Source: Cryptomeria japonica
Lineage: Eukaryota > Streptophyta > Pinopsida > Cupressales > Cupressaceae
Length of the DNA stretch: 64,000 bases
Direction of reading: 5' to 3'
Assembly: GCF_030272615.1 (NCBI RefSeq)
Contig: NC_081414.1
Location: 824,303,396-824,367,395 of the forward strand
This document shows positions 32,756 to 44,764 of this stretch, piece after piece. The notes under the pieces are model-generated. The model worked only from the letters and a program-made list of their open reading frames with translations, made no database searches and was not told the origin of the DNA. Within the stretch, counting starts at the first letter, position 1. Every line of letters starts with the position of its first letter. Made by a program: the position numbers and the translations under genes.

Positions 32756-33926
32756 TTTTGATGAACCTGACGTCTTACACCCTTAATTTTAAATTTTTAT
32801 TTTCAAATCTGAGTGTATGCAATTTAAAATTCAAATTTTAATTTACAAGTTTAATTTCCTTGCAATTTTTTAAAATTTAGAGGTTGAATACACAAAAACC
32901 CTAGGTAATTTTTAGATCCAAAATTGAGCTTGTTATTTGTCTAAATTGGATTGATTGTTTCAGATCTAAGAACTCTTCAATTTTATAATTCAAGTTTTCA
33001 TTTACACTTTCAAATTTCAAAATTTTTAAAATTAAGTGGTTGAATCACAAAACCCTAATTTTTAAATTTGACATTATGCATTGTGTAGATCTTGAATTAA
33101 TTTTTCAGATTTGATTCTTGGATTTACTTTCAAAATTCATTTTCCCTCCTTTCAACATTCACTTTTTCAAATTATTAAAATTAAGCGGTTTATGCAACAA
33201 AACCTAATTTTTAAAATTAAATTAATCTTGTGTAATTTCCAACTTTCTTTTAAGCATTTAATTGATTCAATTAAATCTAAAGCCTCTTGTCTTTCTTCTA
33301 GACATCATAAAAGTCGACCCTTAAGTGTGCCCTTTTTGTTGTCCTTTCAATTAATCCTTTTATCAAACATTCTAAGTGTGTCCTATTTCAACCTTCAAGT
33401 CTTAATTTCACATATCTTGACATCTCCAATTTTCATATCCTTATGGAACTCGCATAAAAATCACAATATCTTAGTTCCTCAAAAATTTAGGAAAAAGTTG
33501 GTCGGATCGTGTGTTCGGACCAAGTGCTACCTACTTGGTCTCGACTTTTTTTGCTCAAATTTTTATATCTTGTTTTGACTGTATTTTAAAGCACAATTCT
33601 AGAGATTTGTGAAATTTCATTGATTTTAGGTCACCCTAAGGTCGAAAACAAATCTGAATTTCAACATTTCCATTGTCAATTTGAATTTTAAAATTAAGCG
33701 GTTCACTACACATACCCTAATTTTTAAAATTAAATTGATTTATTCAATATTTCAACATTCCAAAATCTCAAAATTTTAATTAAGGGGTTAAATTTGGACA
33801 ACCCTAATATTAATTTTGATTTTTTCTCCTTTCAAACTTTTAAAATTAAGAGGTTATTTAAGTAAAGCCCTAATTTTAAATTCTTAGAAGATTGCATTAT
33901 TCTTTCCAATTTCTTTTCCCTAGTGC
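32756..33926 (+). other. Untranslated leader of Element 7 with at least five repeated stem-loops
   Basis: Contains a decayed primer site (TGATGAACCTGACGT, 32759-32773). Units of the type TTTTAAAATTAAGNGGTT-loop-AACCCTAATTTTTAAAAT follow at about 33024-33070, 33175-33222, 33684-33735, 33772-33815 and 33838-33885, with a weaker one at 32866-32925. Each unit is its own near-complementary inverted repeat with a ~10-nt loop. A perfect GACCAAGT...ACTTGGTC hairpin lies at 33517-33541. Confidence 0.75.
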
Positions 33927-36900
33927 ATGATTTTTACTACTATTAGTCCTACCTATAGTATCCATGTTAGAACAAGTTGTAGAATTAAGGTTGCCCACAG
34001 TTTAATTACTGAGGAAATGGAGCCTAATTTGGCTAGCTTTTTCAATGAGGATATTGCTACTTCTTGCCATCCTTCAGATATTCTTGTTTATCCTCTTGAT
34101 AATTATCACAATGAGGAGGAATCACTAACTAGGATATTCATTGATCAATTGGAAAAGATGAACAATCAATTTGACAATCTTCAACAATGGATGTGTCAAG
34201 AATACCCAAAAAGTGAAGCTCATATTAAAAAGAATGATTCAAAGTGATAAACATGGTATTGATATCTTGTGTGGTATTGCTCATGTTGTTGATTCTAATA
34301 TCATGCGTATAAAGAGTTGTTTTGAAAACCTAGGTTATACACAACCTCTTAGTCAAGTTAATAATTTTATTCCTTTGACAACTTCCATGACTAGTGTTCC
34401 TACCTTCACATCAAACATCATGGCTACTTCTACACAAAATGTCAAACCTACAAATGTTAGTTATGGGGGAAATACCTCTTCTTTCATTCCTCCTACCATG
34501 AGTGTTCCTCTTGTTACTCAATCATATTCACCACATATAAATGTTAGTCAAGGAGGCAACTCCTTCAATCACAATTCCTTCATTCCTCTCATGAGTCTTC
34601 CATGTGCTACCCAATCTTCTCCATTAACCACTTATCATAGTGTTCCACCTCCTTATTCTCAATCTCTTCCTTCATTCAATAATATTATTTCACCCTCTCA
34701 CTCCAAAATTTCTCATTTCAATCCTTCTATTGAAGCTACAATCAATAGTCTTGCGCAAACAATATTTTCCTTACAACAACAAATAGCTTCTATGAATCAA
34801 CCCAAGTATAATGTGCCCATATTTGACGTAGTGAACCCATTATCTTATGAAATTGTTAGAGACGTTCCTCCTAAACATGTAGAAGTCCCTCAATTGTAAC
34901 TTTATAATGGAAAAGGTGATCCTTTAACTCATGTTAAAACATTCCAAACTTTTTGTAGTGACTTTGCTCATGATCAAAGGTTGTTAGAAAAATTGTTTAC
35001 TAGAACATTAAGGGATAAAGCTTTGCACTGGTATTGTTATCTGCCTCCTTATTCTATTACTTCTTTTCAACATCTGGCTAATGATTTTATTCAACAATTT
35101 CACAATAATATTGGTCCTAAACTTACTTTGACTAATTTAATGTATTGTAAACAAGGTATTAAAGAAAAAGTGACTGATTTTATTGGTAGATATAAGCATT
35201 TGTATTATCAAATTTCTTTCCTGTGCCTAATCAAGACATTCCAAATATTTACATTGTTAATGTACAAAAAGAAATTAGCGATAAACTTCTCTTAACCAAG
35301 TTTACTTCCTTTCTGCAGTTATTCACAATTATCAACTGACTGTGAGTCAATTGGAACAATCATCTCTTTCCATGGCTCTGAGTGATAAGGGTGATAGTGC
35401 TCAACAACCATTTGCAAATTTCAAACCAAACAAAGGATTCATCAAATTCAATGACAACATCAACAACAATCAACTCGTAGGTGCTATAGGTGTGCCTCCT
35501 TTGTTTAGATTCTTTAAAAGAGAAAAAGAGTTGACTCCATTGAATAAAACTTTGCATATCATTATGTATCAGTTAATACAAAAGAATGTGTTAAAACTTC
35601 CCCAAATCAAACCATTTGATCCATCTAAAACAAATTCCCCTTATTTTGATGCTAAATATTTTTGTCAATATCATCATCATCCTAGTCATGATACTAAAAA
35701 ACTATTTTTCATTAAGAAGTAAGATTCAAGAATTGATTGATAACAATGCTATATCCTGTGGCAGGTGCGAATGATAAAGGAAACAAATCCATAGCTCCTC
35801 CTAGTCAGAACCTTCAAATTTTCACTGATCCTTTACCATCCCATTCCACTAATGTGATTGAAACTGATCATCTTGGTTTATCTCCCAATGATGTGATCAT
35901 TGAATCTAATAACATGGTGAACCTTGTAGATCAACAAGAACCTCCTAAGGATTTGTGCATAACATTTGATCCTAGTGAGACCATTAAAGCACCCGATGGC
36001 CCATTATACATAAGTGCAAAAATCAAAGGTATACGTACTAGAGGAGTCCTTATTTATCCTACTTGCATGGTTAATATGATAACTAAATAATTTCTTTATA
36101 CTTTGCAATTGCATCAAGTGATATACGATGATACTGATGTGATAGTTAAACTTTTTTATGGCTTCTCTTGTCCTGCTATTGGTTCTATAATACTTCCTAT
36201 TTATGTTGGCACTAAATGATTTGATGTTCATTTTTCTATCATTAATAAATCTGATCAATTTCATGTAAAGTTGGGACATCCTTGGCTCTCTTCCATGAAA
36301 GCAATCGTTTCTACTATTCACAAGTGTTTGAAATTTCCTCATAATGATTTAATCATAACTGTTAATCATAGCATATTTCAACCTACACTGAGGCATGGAG
36401 ATGTTTGTCTTGAATTTTTTTAGTCTGAATAATTCAAGTCTCTTGAACCTAGAGAAGTGATGTTCTTTTTAGATCATATCAAAACTGAAAAAATAAAATG
36501 ATTTTATCCTTGAGAAAACCTAGAAATCCAACACTTAGCATTTCTCTTGATGATCATATACCCCTTCTTGAGGATAATATTGTTCTTCCTCCTAAGGAAA
36601 TAAATAATCTTCTTCCCAAGGAGACATCTATTCCTTCTCATAAAGAGAAGAGTCTCCTTTCACCCAAGAAAAGAGATATTCCTCTTCTTAAAGAAGAATC
36701 CATTCCTTCTCCTATGGACGAGTCTCCTCTTCCTCCCAAAGGTAGAAAAATTCTTCCTTGTAAAAAATAAACTATCCCTCCTAAGCCTAGATCTATCCCT
36801 CTTCCTCATGATGGACTTGGTCTCCTTCCTTTACCTCCTATCCCTCCTTTATATGGTGCAGTTCCTCCTCCTTCATCTTATAAAGAGAAGAGACCGACCT

Positions 36901-37469
36901 CTCCTATTTTCCAGCCTAAAAGACCTCAACCCACTCATTCTTTCTTAAAATAAGAGGCAAAGCTTATATCTGATGAACCTAAACCTCCTCAACCTTCAAC
37001 TAAGAGTAGACAAAACCGTTGTGTGAGAGAACGCTGATGAAGATGTCGTGCTAGAACTCGTGAAGTTGCTTTCCATACCATTTCTTCTCCCAAAACACCA
37101 ACTGTTGGCATGATTCCATTTTCTCCTAAACATGATGTTCCACCTAATTCTCCAAGACATAAAATGCTTAAGACAAATGATGGTTCAAGTTATATTTCTA
37201 TTAGAGTTCCTATTCTTATTAATCTTGATGAAGAAATAGGTAAAAATGTGGTTAGTGATGAAAATGTTAATCCTAATATTTCTGATGATGAATATGAATA
37301 CGTTGATGTTGAAAATGACTTATTTGCAAAATTTTCAAAAATATTAATCCTAGCTCCTAGTAATGAACAAAGTGACTTATCATTAGAGCATGGTCCTTAT
37401 TTGGCACTTGTGATAGCTCCATCTACTGTGCTTGATGCGGCTCCTCTTGTGTGTTTTCCACCTTCCTAA
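33927..37469 (+). pseudogene. gag: Element 7 Gag-protease-tail polyprotein, frameshifted
   Basis: Starts MIFTTISPTYSIH at 33927 and matches Element 8 domain by domain: N-terminal EEMEPN segment, Ser/Pro-rich linker (34380-34720), Gag domain (LFTRTLRDKALHWYCYLPPY near 35000, then IGRYKHLY), a decayed half-knuckle near 35670, and a retropepsin-like segment (35960-36340) in which the active-site Asp is changed (GVLIYPTCMVNMIT). The Pro/Lys-rich tail (36500-37030) and a last acidic module ending near LVIAPSTVLDAAPL (37410-37450) follow. Frames change near 34230, 34900, 35300, 35720 and 36090. Conservation of the tail with Element 8 shows it is a real part of the protein. Confidence 0.8.
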
Positions 37470-38268
37470 AATAATGATTAGCAAGATCAGGGGAAGGATG
37501 ACATGGTTGATTAGCTTCATTAGCACTGCAGACTCTCTCTCTCCTCTCTTTCTTGTTTGTGACATTCTTCCATTTGTTCTCCCTATTCTTCTATTTGTTA
37601 TCCCTAGTGTTGTCTACTTGAGGACAATGCAAAGCATTAGGATCTCTTTTGGTCTCTCCCATGTTCACTTAAAAGACATGTGTTCCCTTCTTCCATGGTG
37701 GTTTCCTCTCTTTGGGGGATGAGGATGATTCTATGCACACATACATATACATGATATACATGAGTTATCATAAAAAGAACACTGACTCCAAAGTTAGATG
37801 AAACCACCTCATGTTTTCTACTTTGTTGTCATTATCCTTTGAGTTATCCTCTCTAAGGGGATAAATTATTGTGATAACGTGCTTGTCTTCTTTGGGTGTA
37901 TCCTACATTAAAGTAGTTGCTCCATATAATGCATACACAATCACTTTAACGTGGGGGCATACACTCTGCTCATGATTCTCTCTTTTGATACTTGAAGTTA
38001 CTTAGCCAACTTTGTCTTTTCTTTGTAATTTTTTATGCTTCTTTTCATGACTCATAGTAAGAGAACCTTACTAGTTGTATTCATGGTTCTCTCTTTCTCT
38101 CATGATCTTCCCTTTTACCTCATCATTGAAATCATAAGATCCTAAAGTCCATTGGGGGCTTAGTGAATCTTGCCTCCTTGATGTGGTGAAAGTCTTTCAA
38201 TTTGAATTCCTTGTACTTTACCAATAATATTTGCATAATCTCATACTCCCACTAAATTGGAGGCTAAA
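37470..38268 (+). other. 3' untranslated region and polypurine tract of Element 7
   Basis: 800 bp without coding potential, homologous (opposite strand) to 40600-41338 of Element 8, including ttgaggacaatgcaaagc and tgggggctt. It ends in aattggaggctaaa, a degenerate polypurine tract, just before the LTR start tgtaacatgc at 38269. There is no trace of pol in this gap. Confidence 0.7.
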
Positions 38269-39384
38269 TGTAACATGCTAAAATTGCACGCCTTGCAATT
38301 TTCAATTGCATTTGGGTTTTGCCTTAGTGTTTGCGCCCCTTGGCCTGATCGGAGCCCTGAATATGCTCATACACACCAAAAATATATTACAATTCAATAT
38401 AGCGCTCTACCTGCACCTTGATCTTGCCCCAAAATAGTGTAGGACCAGGGCATGGTGCCTTTGGATCCCCTATTTGGGACCTATCTTGGGCTCCCTCCCT
38501 TTGGCTAATCAAAAATTAGAGTGGGAAAATCCCCCCTAAGTTGGCCCAAGTTAGAAAATTAGTCAATTAAATCCCACTAGCATGTATATAAGAGGGATTT
38601 CCCCTCTCATTTGACATATCATGAAATTCAATCAAGCATCTAGGCATTCAAGAGATCAAGCATTCAATAAAAATTGAGCATTTTCAGTCTTCCTTCAAGA
38701 TTTGGAGCAAAAATAGATACAAGGTTTCAAGCATTGAAGAAGAGATCAACATTTTACTTCATGAAACCCTAATCCAATGTGGAGGCAAGCAAAACTTCAC
38801 AAGGAGGTATAAGCATTTCATTTTCAGTCAATTCAACATCCTCTCAAAGAAGAGGATTTCTACTTTCAGTAATTTAATTTACATTACTTCAACCACTTGG
38901 TTAATTCCAAAACCAGGGTTTGATGTGAAGACAAAACTATTCCCAACACATTTCCCTTTCTTTCTATGTGCAGGAAACAAGTGCGCAACTATACTTTCAG
39001 AATTAAGCTTTATTCGTAAAGATGAAAAAACCCTTTTCGAAGGACTGATAGGAGGACACCCCCGTTTGGACACATGGTCCCTGCAACTTTTGCCAAATTT
39101 CATAGAGCATCTCCGAATCATCTCAAACTTCTTAGGTCCAAGTTCATGACTGAATCCCAAATCTGTAGCTTGTTGTTTTCTCATACTTTGTCTTTATTTC
39201 CAACACTAAATCTTAATTCTACTAGTCAACTTACAAAAGAGGGTCAATTGCATTCCAATCACAATAAATATACTTAGTATTCAATCCTTACATAATTTAG
39301 GATTGGATCTAGTATGTTCATCCCCCTCTTTTGAATACATAAAGTCCCCCCAAGTGAAAATTTAACCTTAGTAAAGTTTCCCTC
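38269..39384 (+). repeat. 3' LTR of Element 7, main part
   Basis: Begins tgtaacatgctaaaattg after the polypurine tract. Interrupted at 39384 by Element 8; the final ~50 bp are at 47229-47278. It contains a GGACCAGGGCAtgg... hairpin near 38431-38457. Confidence 0.85.
39380..39384 (+). repeat. Target site duplication (left) of Element 8
   Basis: ccctc before the LTR at 39385, identical to 47224-47228 after the other LTR. Confidence 0.88.
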
Positions 39385-40599
39385 TGTAAAGCGGAAAATC
39401 GCGATCGAACCCTAGTTGCTCTCCCCTCTTCCAACTCCAAGGAGAGAGAAGGGAGGTTCACTAGGGTTGATGGTTTTCACTTAGGGGAGAGACTTTACAT
39501 TCAAAAGAGGGGTTGAAACCCACAAGATCCAATCCCACACAATGCAAGATTGGATGCTAAATGTGTTTCAAGGGTTAAGAAAGCAAGGCTACCCTCTTTT
39601 GTAAAGAATGTTGATAGAAGAATTAAGCTAGGAATGCATAGAAAGTGACGAAGATTCGCTTATAAACTGAGATAGGGATATAGGATGAAGCTGCGGACCT
39701 GGAATTAGCAGTAAAATGTCGATACGGCGCTGTCCTGCAAATTTGAGCAAAAGTTGTCGGGACGATGGCGCCCGGCGTGCACACGGTCCTCCGAAAAATC
39801 CGTGAAACGAAGGGGGATCTGTTCATCTCTGCACAAGGATTCCAGATCTTCAATTTCAGCCGCGTACCTGCAACCTACACACAGAAAAGCGAAGACGATT
39901 GGGGGGTTAGGGATTAGGGGTTTGCCTTTAGGTCAAACCCTGGTTTTGGAATTAACCAAGAAATGAGAAATTGTTGTAAATGTAATGTAAAACAAGTACT
40001 AATACCTTGTTGTAAGGATGTTTGTATCCTTATGTGCAAAGGTATAGATGTTGTTGTTTGTTGTATTGTTGTATGTTGTATGTAGCATGTAGTATGTGAT
40101 CTCCTCTTCAATGGTTGAATCCTTGTCTTGAATGCAACACTTAGCCTTGAATGGAGACTTAGAATGATCAATTGCTTGAAAGAATGCTTGAATGCTTGAA
40201 TGCTTGAATATAGTTTCCAGGCTTTTTCCCTCATGTATGTATATATCCAAATGAGAGAGGAAAATGTAGTTTATATACTTGTCATTTAGGGCTGATAGAC
40301 TGATTTTCCCGACCTTAGGCCGACCAAGAAAGATAATTTTCCAATTTGCAAACATAAAGACCCGAAGTCCAAAAGAGACCGGGCCCAAAATAGGACCCAG
40401 GGACCAGGGCGCTGGGCGCTCTGGTCCCACCTCCCGGGACAGCAGGGTGCAAAGGAGGTTCAGGCCAGGGTGCAAGAAAATGCAGTTTTTGGTGTCATAA
40501 TCAGGTTTCGGGGTCTCCATTCAGGTTGCGTGTTGTGTCGCCATCTTGAAGACCAAAATGCATTCAAAATTGCAAGTGTCGCAATTTTAGGACGCTACA
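39385..40599 (-). repeat. 3' LTR of Element 8
   Basis: 1215 bp, plus strand tgtaaagcgg ... gacgctaca. It contains a gacgatggcgcccggcgtgc...cacggtcc structure (39759-39788) and the GGGACCAG...CTGGTCCC stem-loop (40400-40428). Confidence 0.93.
40400..40428. repeat. GC-rich 13-bp stem-loop in the Element 8 LTR
   Basis: GGGACCAGGGCGC and GCGCTCTGGTCCC pair over 13 positions with one G-T, around the loop tgg. The related but different Element 7 LTR has a comparable hairpin at 38431-38457 and Element 3 has GGGACA...TGTCCC near 20000. Confidence 0.75.
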
Positions 40600-41338
40600 T
40601 TTAGCCCCCACTTTAGCGGGAGTATAGGCGTACGCTCATACTTCCGGTAAAGTACAAGGAAACAACATTGAAAGACTTTCACCACGTCAAGGAGGCAAGA
40701 TACACCAAGCCCCCAGTGGACTAAGGATCTTACGACTTCGATTGACAAAGTAAAAGGGAAGATCACGAGGGAGAACCATGACTGTCAGTAGTAAGGTTCC
40801 CTCACTATGAGTCATGCAAGAAAGATATCAAAAAATTTCAAGGCAAAGCTAAATTTGTCAAGAAATTTTCAAGTATCTTGAAAAGATATGAACGGGATGT
40901 ATGCCCCCCTACGTTAAAGCGATCGCACACGCCTCACCAGGGGTGATTGCTTTAAGGTAGTGATACATATAAGAAAATGAGAAAGGAGCATGTTATCGCA
41001 AGGATTTAGCCCCCAAGTGTGAGATAAGCCCAAGGATAATAGACACAAAACACAAAGCACAAGGTGACTTCGCTTTCCTCGGGGTCAGTATGCTGTATGA
41101 TAATTCATGTATATCATATGTATGTATGCATAATTGTTCTTCATTCCCCAATCAAGGAAGGTCACCTAGAAGAACGGAACACATGTGTCTTTTGAGTCAA
41201 CATGAGAGAGATCGAGAGATCTCAATGCTTTGCATCGTCCTCAAGTAGACAACACTAAGAACAACAAATAGAAGAATGAGAATAACATATAGAAGAAGTA
41301 ACAAAAGAGAGGAGGAGAGAATCTGCTATGCTAATGAA
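40600..41338 (-). promoter_or_regulatory. Polypurine tract and 3' untranslated region of Element 8
   Basis: On minus, CTAAAGTGGGGGCTAAA (about 40600-40616) lies directly before the LTR start TGTAGCG. The remaining ~720 bp up to the end of the coding region have no open frame and match the same part of Element 7. Confidence 0.75.
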
Positions 41339-44300
41339 CTAGTCTAGCACGTCATCTACCCCCCGATCTTGCTGATCAACGTTTCGGGAAGGCAGGGAAC
41401 ATGCTAGAGGAGGAACATCCAAAATAGCAGATGGAGCTATCACAAGATCCAAACAAGGGCTATGTTCATATCCCAAGCCGCCGTGTTCTTGTCTAGGAGC
41501 TAGAATAAGTGCTTTAGAAAATTCATTAGATAAATGGTTATCAATATCAACAAGTTCATATTCACTATCAGAAGCAAGAGAAGTAACATTTTCATCTATA
41601 TCATCATCAAGATTTATAAAAATAGGGTCTTTAACTCGCATAGGATCAAGACCATCATGCATCTTATGTTTAGGAGATTTTGGCTCAATCGTCAGCTGAG
41701 GAGAAAATGGAATAATGCTTGTTGAAGGTGTTTTTGGAGATTGCAAAGTTTGAGCAGCAGCTGCTTGAGCTCTAAGACGACGCTTTCGTCAGCGTTCACG
41801 TGCAGAACGATTTCGTCTAGTCTTAGTAGGAAGTGAAGAAGATTGAGGAGGAGGAATGTTCTCATCCTTATCACTTGGGTGTTTAGGTTGTGGTCTCTTA
41901 GGCTGGATAATAGGAGAAGAAGAAGGTCTCTTCTCTCTATAAAAAGAAGGAGGAGGAACTGCTCCATATAAAGGAGGAATTTTTGGTTTAGGAAGAAGAC
42001 CAAGTCCATCATGGCGAGGAGGTATAGGTCTACTTTTAGAAGGTTTATTAGGCATAGACATAATCACATCCATGGGAACGGGTTGGGAATCTTCTTGAGG
42101 AAAGACATTAGTTTTATCTTTCAAAGGAAGAACTTCCTTCTCAAGAATGATAGGAATATCAAGTTTAGGTGTTCTAGGTTCACTTAGAGATAGGATCATA
42201 TCTGTTTTCCACTTTTGATAAGATTTGAAAAGATGATCACTTCACAAAGGAAGAGATTGGAATTGTTTAGGCCAAAAGTAATCAATAGGAACGCTAGAAG
42301 TTCTTTCAGCTGGTTTAAAGAGACTATGATTGACAATAACAACTTCACCATTATGGGGAAATTTCAAACACTTGTGAATAGGAGAAGCAATAGCTTTCAT
42401 GGAAGACAGCCAAGGATAGCCAAGCTTCACACGAAATTGTTCGGATGAAGGAATAATAGCAAAGTTCACATCAAGGGACCTGTTATGGACCTCAATAGGT
42501 AATGTAATAGAACCAATTGCAGGAGAAGAAAATGCATCAAATAATTTCACAACCACATTTGTTTCATCATAGATCACTTTATTCAATTGCAAATTAAAAA
42601 GAAATTCTTCAGTAATGACATTAACCATGCACGAAGGATCAATAAGCACTCCACGGCAAGGTGTATTCTTGACTTTTGCAACTATGTATAAAGGACCATC
42701 AGGTGCCCTAATGGTTTCACTAGAATCAAATGTGATGGAAGGTTCTTTAGGGTTTTTCTGTTGCTCCACAAAATTAATCACATTCGGAGTCATAGACACG
42801 AGATCATCAGGTGAGACAGAGGAATCAGTAGTATCAATCGCATTAGAGGTATGAGAAGGCAATGGATCAGTAAAAATCTGAAGATTTTGGTTAGGAGGAG
42901 CTACAAATGTATTGCCTTTATCATTCACACCAGAAATAGAGATAGTATTATTATCAATCAAATCTTGAATTTTACCCTTTAAAGAAAAACATTTTTCAGT
43001 ATCATGCCCAGGTTGACGATGAAATTGACAAAAAGATTTGTTATCAAAATAAGGTGAATTAATCTTTGCAGGATCAATTTGCCTTATAGGATGAAGAGTA
43101 AGCACATTTTGTTCCAATAACTTATTCATAATACTATGCAATGATTCATTCAAAGGAGTAAACTTTCTTTCTCTCTTGAAAAACTTAGAAATAGGAGACA
43201 CACCTGATGCTGCATTCACATTGTTGTTGATGATGTTTTCATTGAATTTGATGGACTCTCTGTTCGGTTTAAACTTCCCAAATGGTTGTTGACTACTATC
43301 ACCCTTATCACTCGGAGTCATAGGATGTGATTGTTCCATTTGACTCACAGTCAGTTGATAATTGTGAAGAGTTGCGCACAACTGTTGGAAAGAAGTAAAC
43401 TCAGAAAACAGGAGTTTGTCTCGAATATCTTTTTGTAAATTAGAAATGAAGATTCTTTGAATATCATTGTCAGGCACTGGAAAAGAAATTTGAGCATACA
43501 AATGCTTATATCTACCAATGAAATCAGTCACTTTTTCTTTAACACCTTGTTTACAATGCATTAAATCAATCAAAGTAACTTTAGGACTTATATTGTTTTG
43601 AAATTGTTGAATAAAAGCATTTGCAAGTTGTTCGAAAGAAGTGATAGAATAAGAAGGCAACGAGCAATACCATTGTAGGGCTTTGTCTCTTAATGTTCTA
43701 GTAAACAATTTTGCAAGCAACCTTTGGTCATAAGCAAAATCAGTACATATTGTTTGAAAGGTCTTAACATGTGTTAGAGGATCACCCTTACCATTATAAA
43801 GCTCCAAATGTGGAATTTCAACATGTTTAGGGGGAATAGCTTGAACAATATCAAGAGAAAGTGGGCTCGCAACATCAAATGTGGGCACACTAAACTTAGA
43901 TTGATTCATAGAGGCAATTTGTTGTTGTAAAGAAGAGACAGTTTGTGCAAGATTGTTAATGGTCGCTTCAGTCGAAGAATTCATATTAGACGTGTTAGAT
44001 TGTGATGGAGGTGTTATGTTATTGAAAGAAGGTAGAGAGTAAGGTGGTGGGACACTATGATAGTTAGTCATAGGAGATGATTGGACAGGAGGAATACTAC
44101 AAGGAGGAATGGAATGATTAAACAAGTTGCCCCCTTGCGTCATGTTCATTTGTGGAGATATAATAGGAACACTCATTGAAGGAATGAATGAAGAAGTTGG
44201 ATTGAATGAAGGAAGAGGGTTAATTGAAGAAGAGGGATTGCCCCCATGACTGGTGATCATAGGAGGAATGTCTTATGTTGAAGTAGTCATTATGTTTGAT

Positions 44301-44764
44301 GTAAAAGTAGGTATACTAGCAATAGGAGTCGTCAAAGGAATAGAATGATTGTCTTGAGTAGGAGGTTGTGTATAACCTAAAGTTTCAGCACAACTTTTCA
44401 TAGGCATCACATTTGAATCCACAATGTGTGCAATACCACGCAAAATATCAATTCCATTCTTATCACTTTGAAGCATACATTTTAGACCCTCAATTAAAGG
44501 AAGAGCTTGACTATCAGGGTATTCTTGAGACATCCATTGCCGAAAATCGTCAAATGGGTTATCCAATTTTGAAAGTTGTTCTACAGAAACCTCATGGAGA
44601 GCTTCTTCATCATTAAGAGGATTAGAGGAATTACCCATGTCCTTGTTAAAAAGGCCATTCAAATTAGGTTCCATCTCCTCAGTAATTAAACCTTGGAAGG
44701 ACTTAATTCTAAGGCTTCGTCTAACGGGAATAGTGTAAGTAGGACTTACTGTTGTAAAACTCAT
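41339..44764 (-). pseudogene. gag: Element 8 Gag-protease-tail polyprotein (three internal stops)
   Basis: Best-kept copy. It starts with ATG at 44764 (MSFTTVSPTYTIPV). Internal stops: TAA near 44270 (CAA in Element 3), TGA near 42237 (Arg codon in Element 3), and TGA near 41786; the last ORF piece ends at 41339. Domains: N-terminal EEMEPN region, Ser/Pro/Asn-rich linker, Gag (GKGDPLTHVKTF; LFTRTLRDKALQWYC; DLMHCKQGVKEKVTDFIGRY), half-knuckle CQFHRQPGHDTEKC, and a retropepsin-like domain (APDGPLYIVAKVK; GVLIDPSCMVNVITE at 42629-42670; KLGYPWLSSMKAI). A Pro-rich, Lys/Arg-rich tail and a final acidic module ending LACSLPS follow. The usual protease triad D-T/S-G is D-P-S. Family knowledge: Gag packages RNA and the protease matures it. 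Whether the altered protease can cut is unknown. Confidence 0.87.

Noticed and set aside
33111-33578. 155-residue frame in the Element 7 leader
   Set aside because: Within the AT-rich leader full of stem-loops; homologous leaders of Elements 3 and 8 do not keep it on the sense strand.
39754-40520. Overlapping frames on both strands in the Element 8 LTRs (repeated at 46316-46950)
   Set aside because: They recur only because the LTRs are duplicates; no domain and both strands open, so not evidence of a gene.
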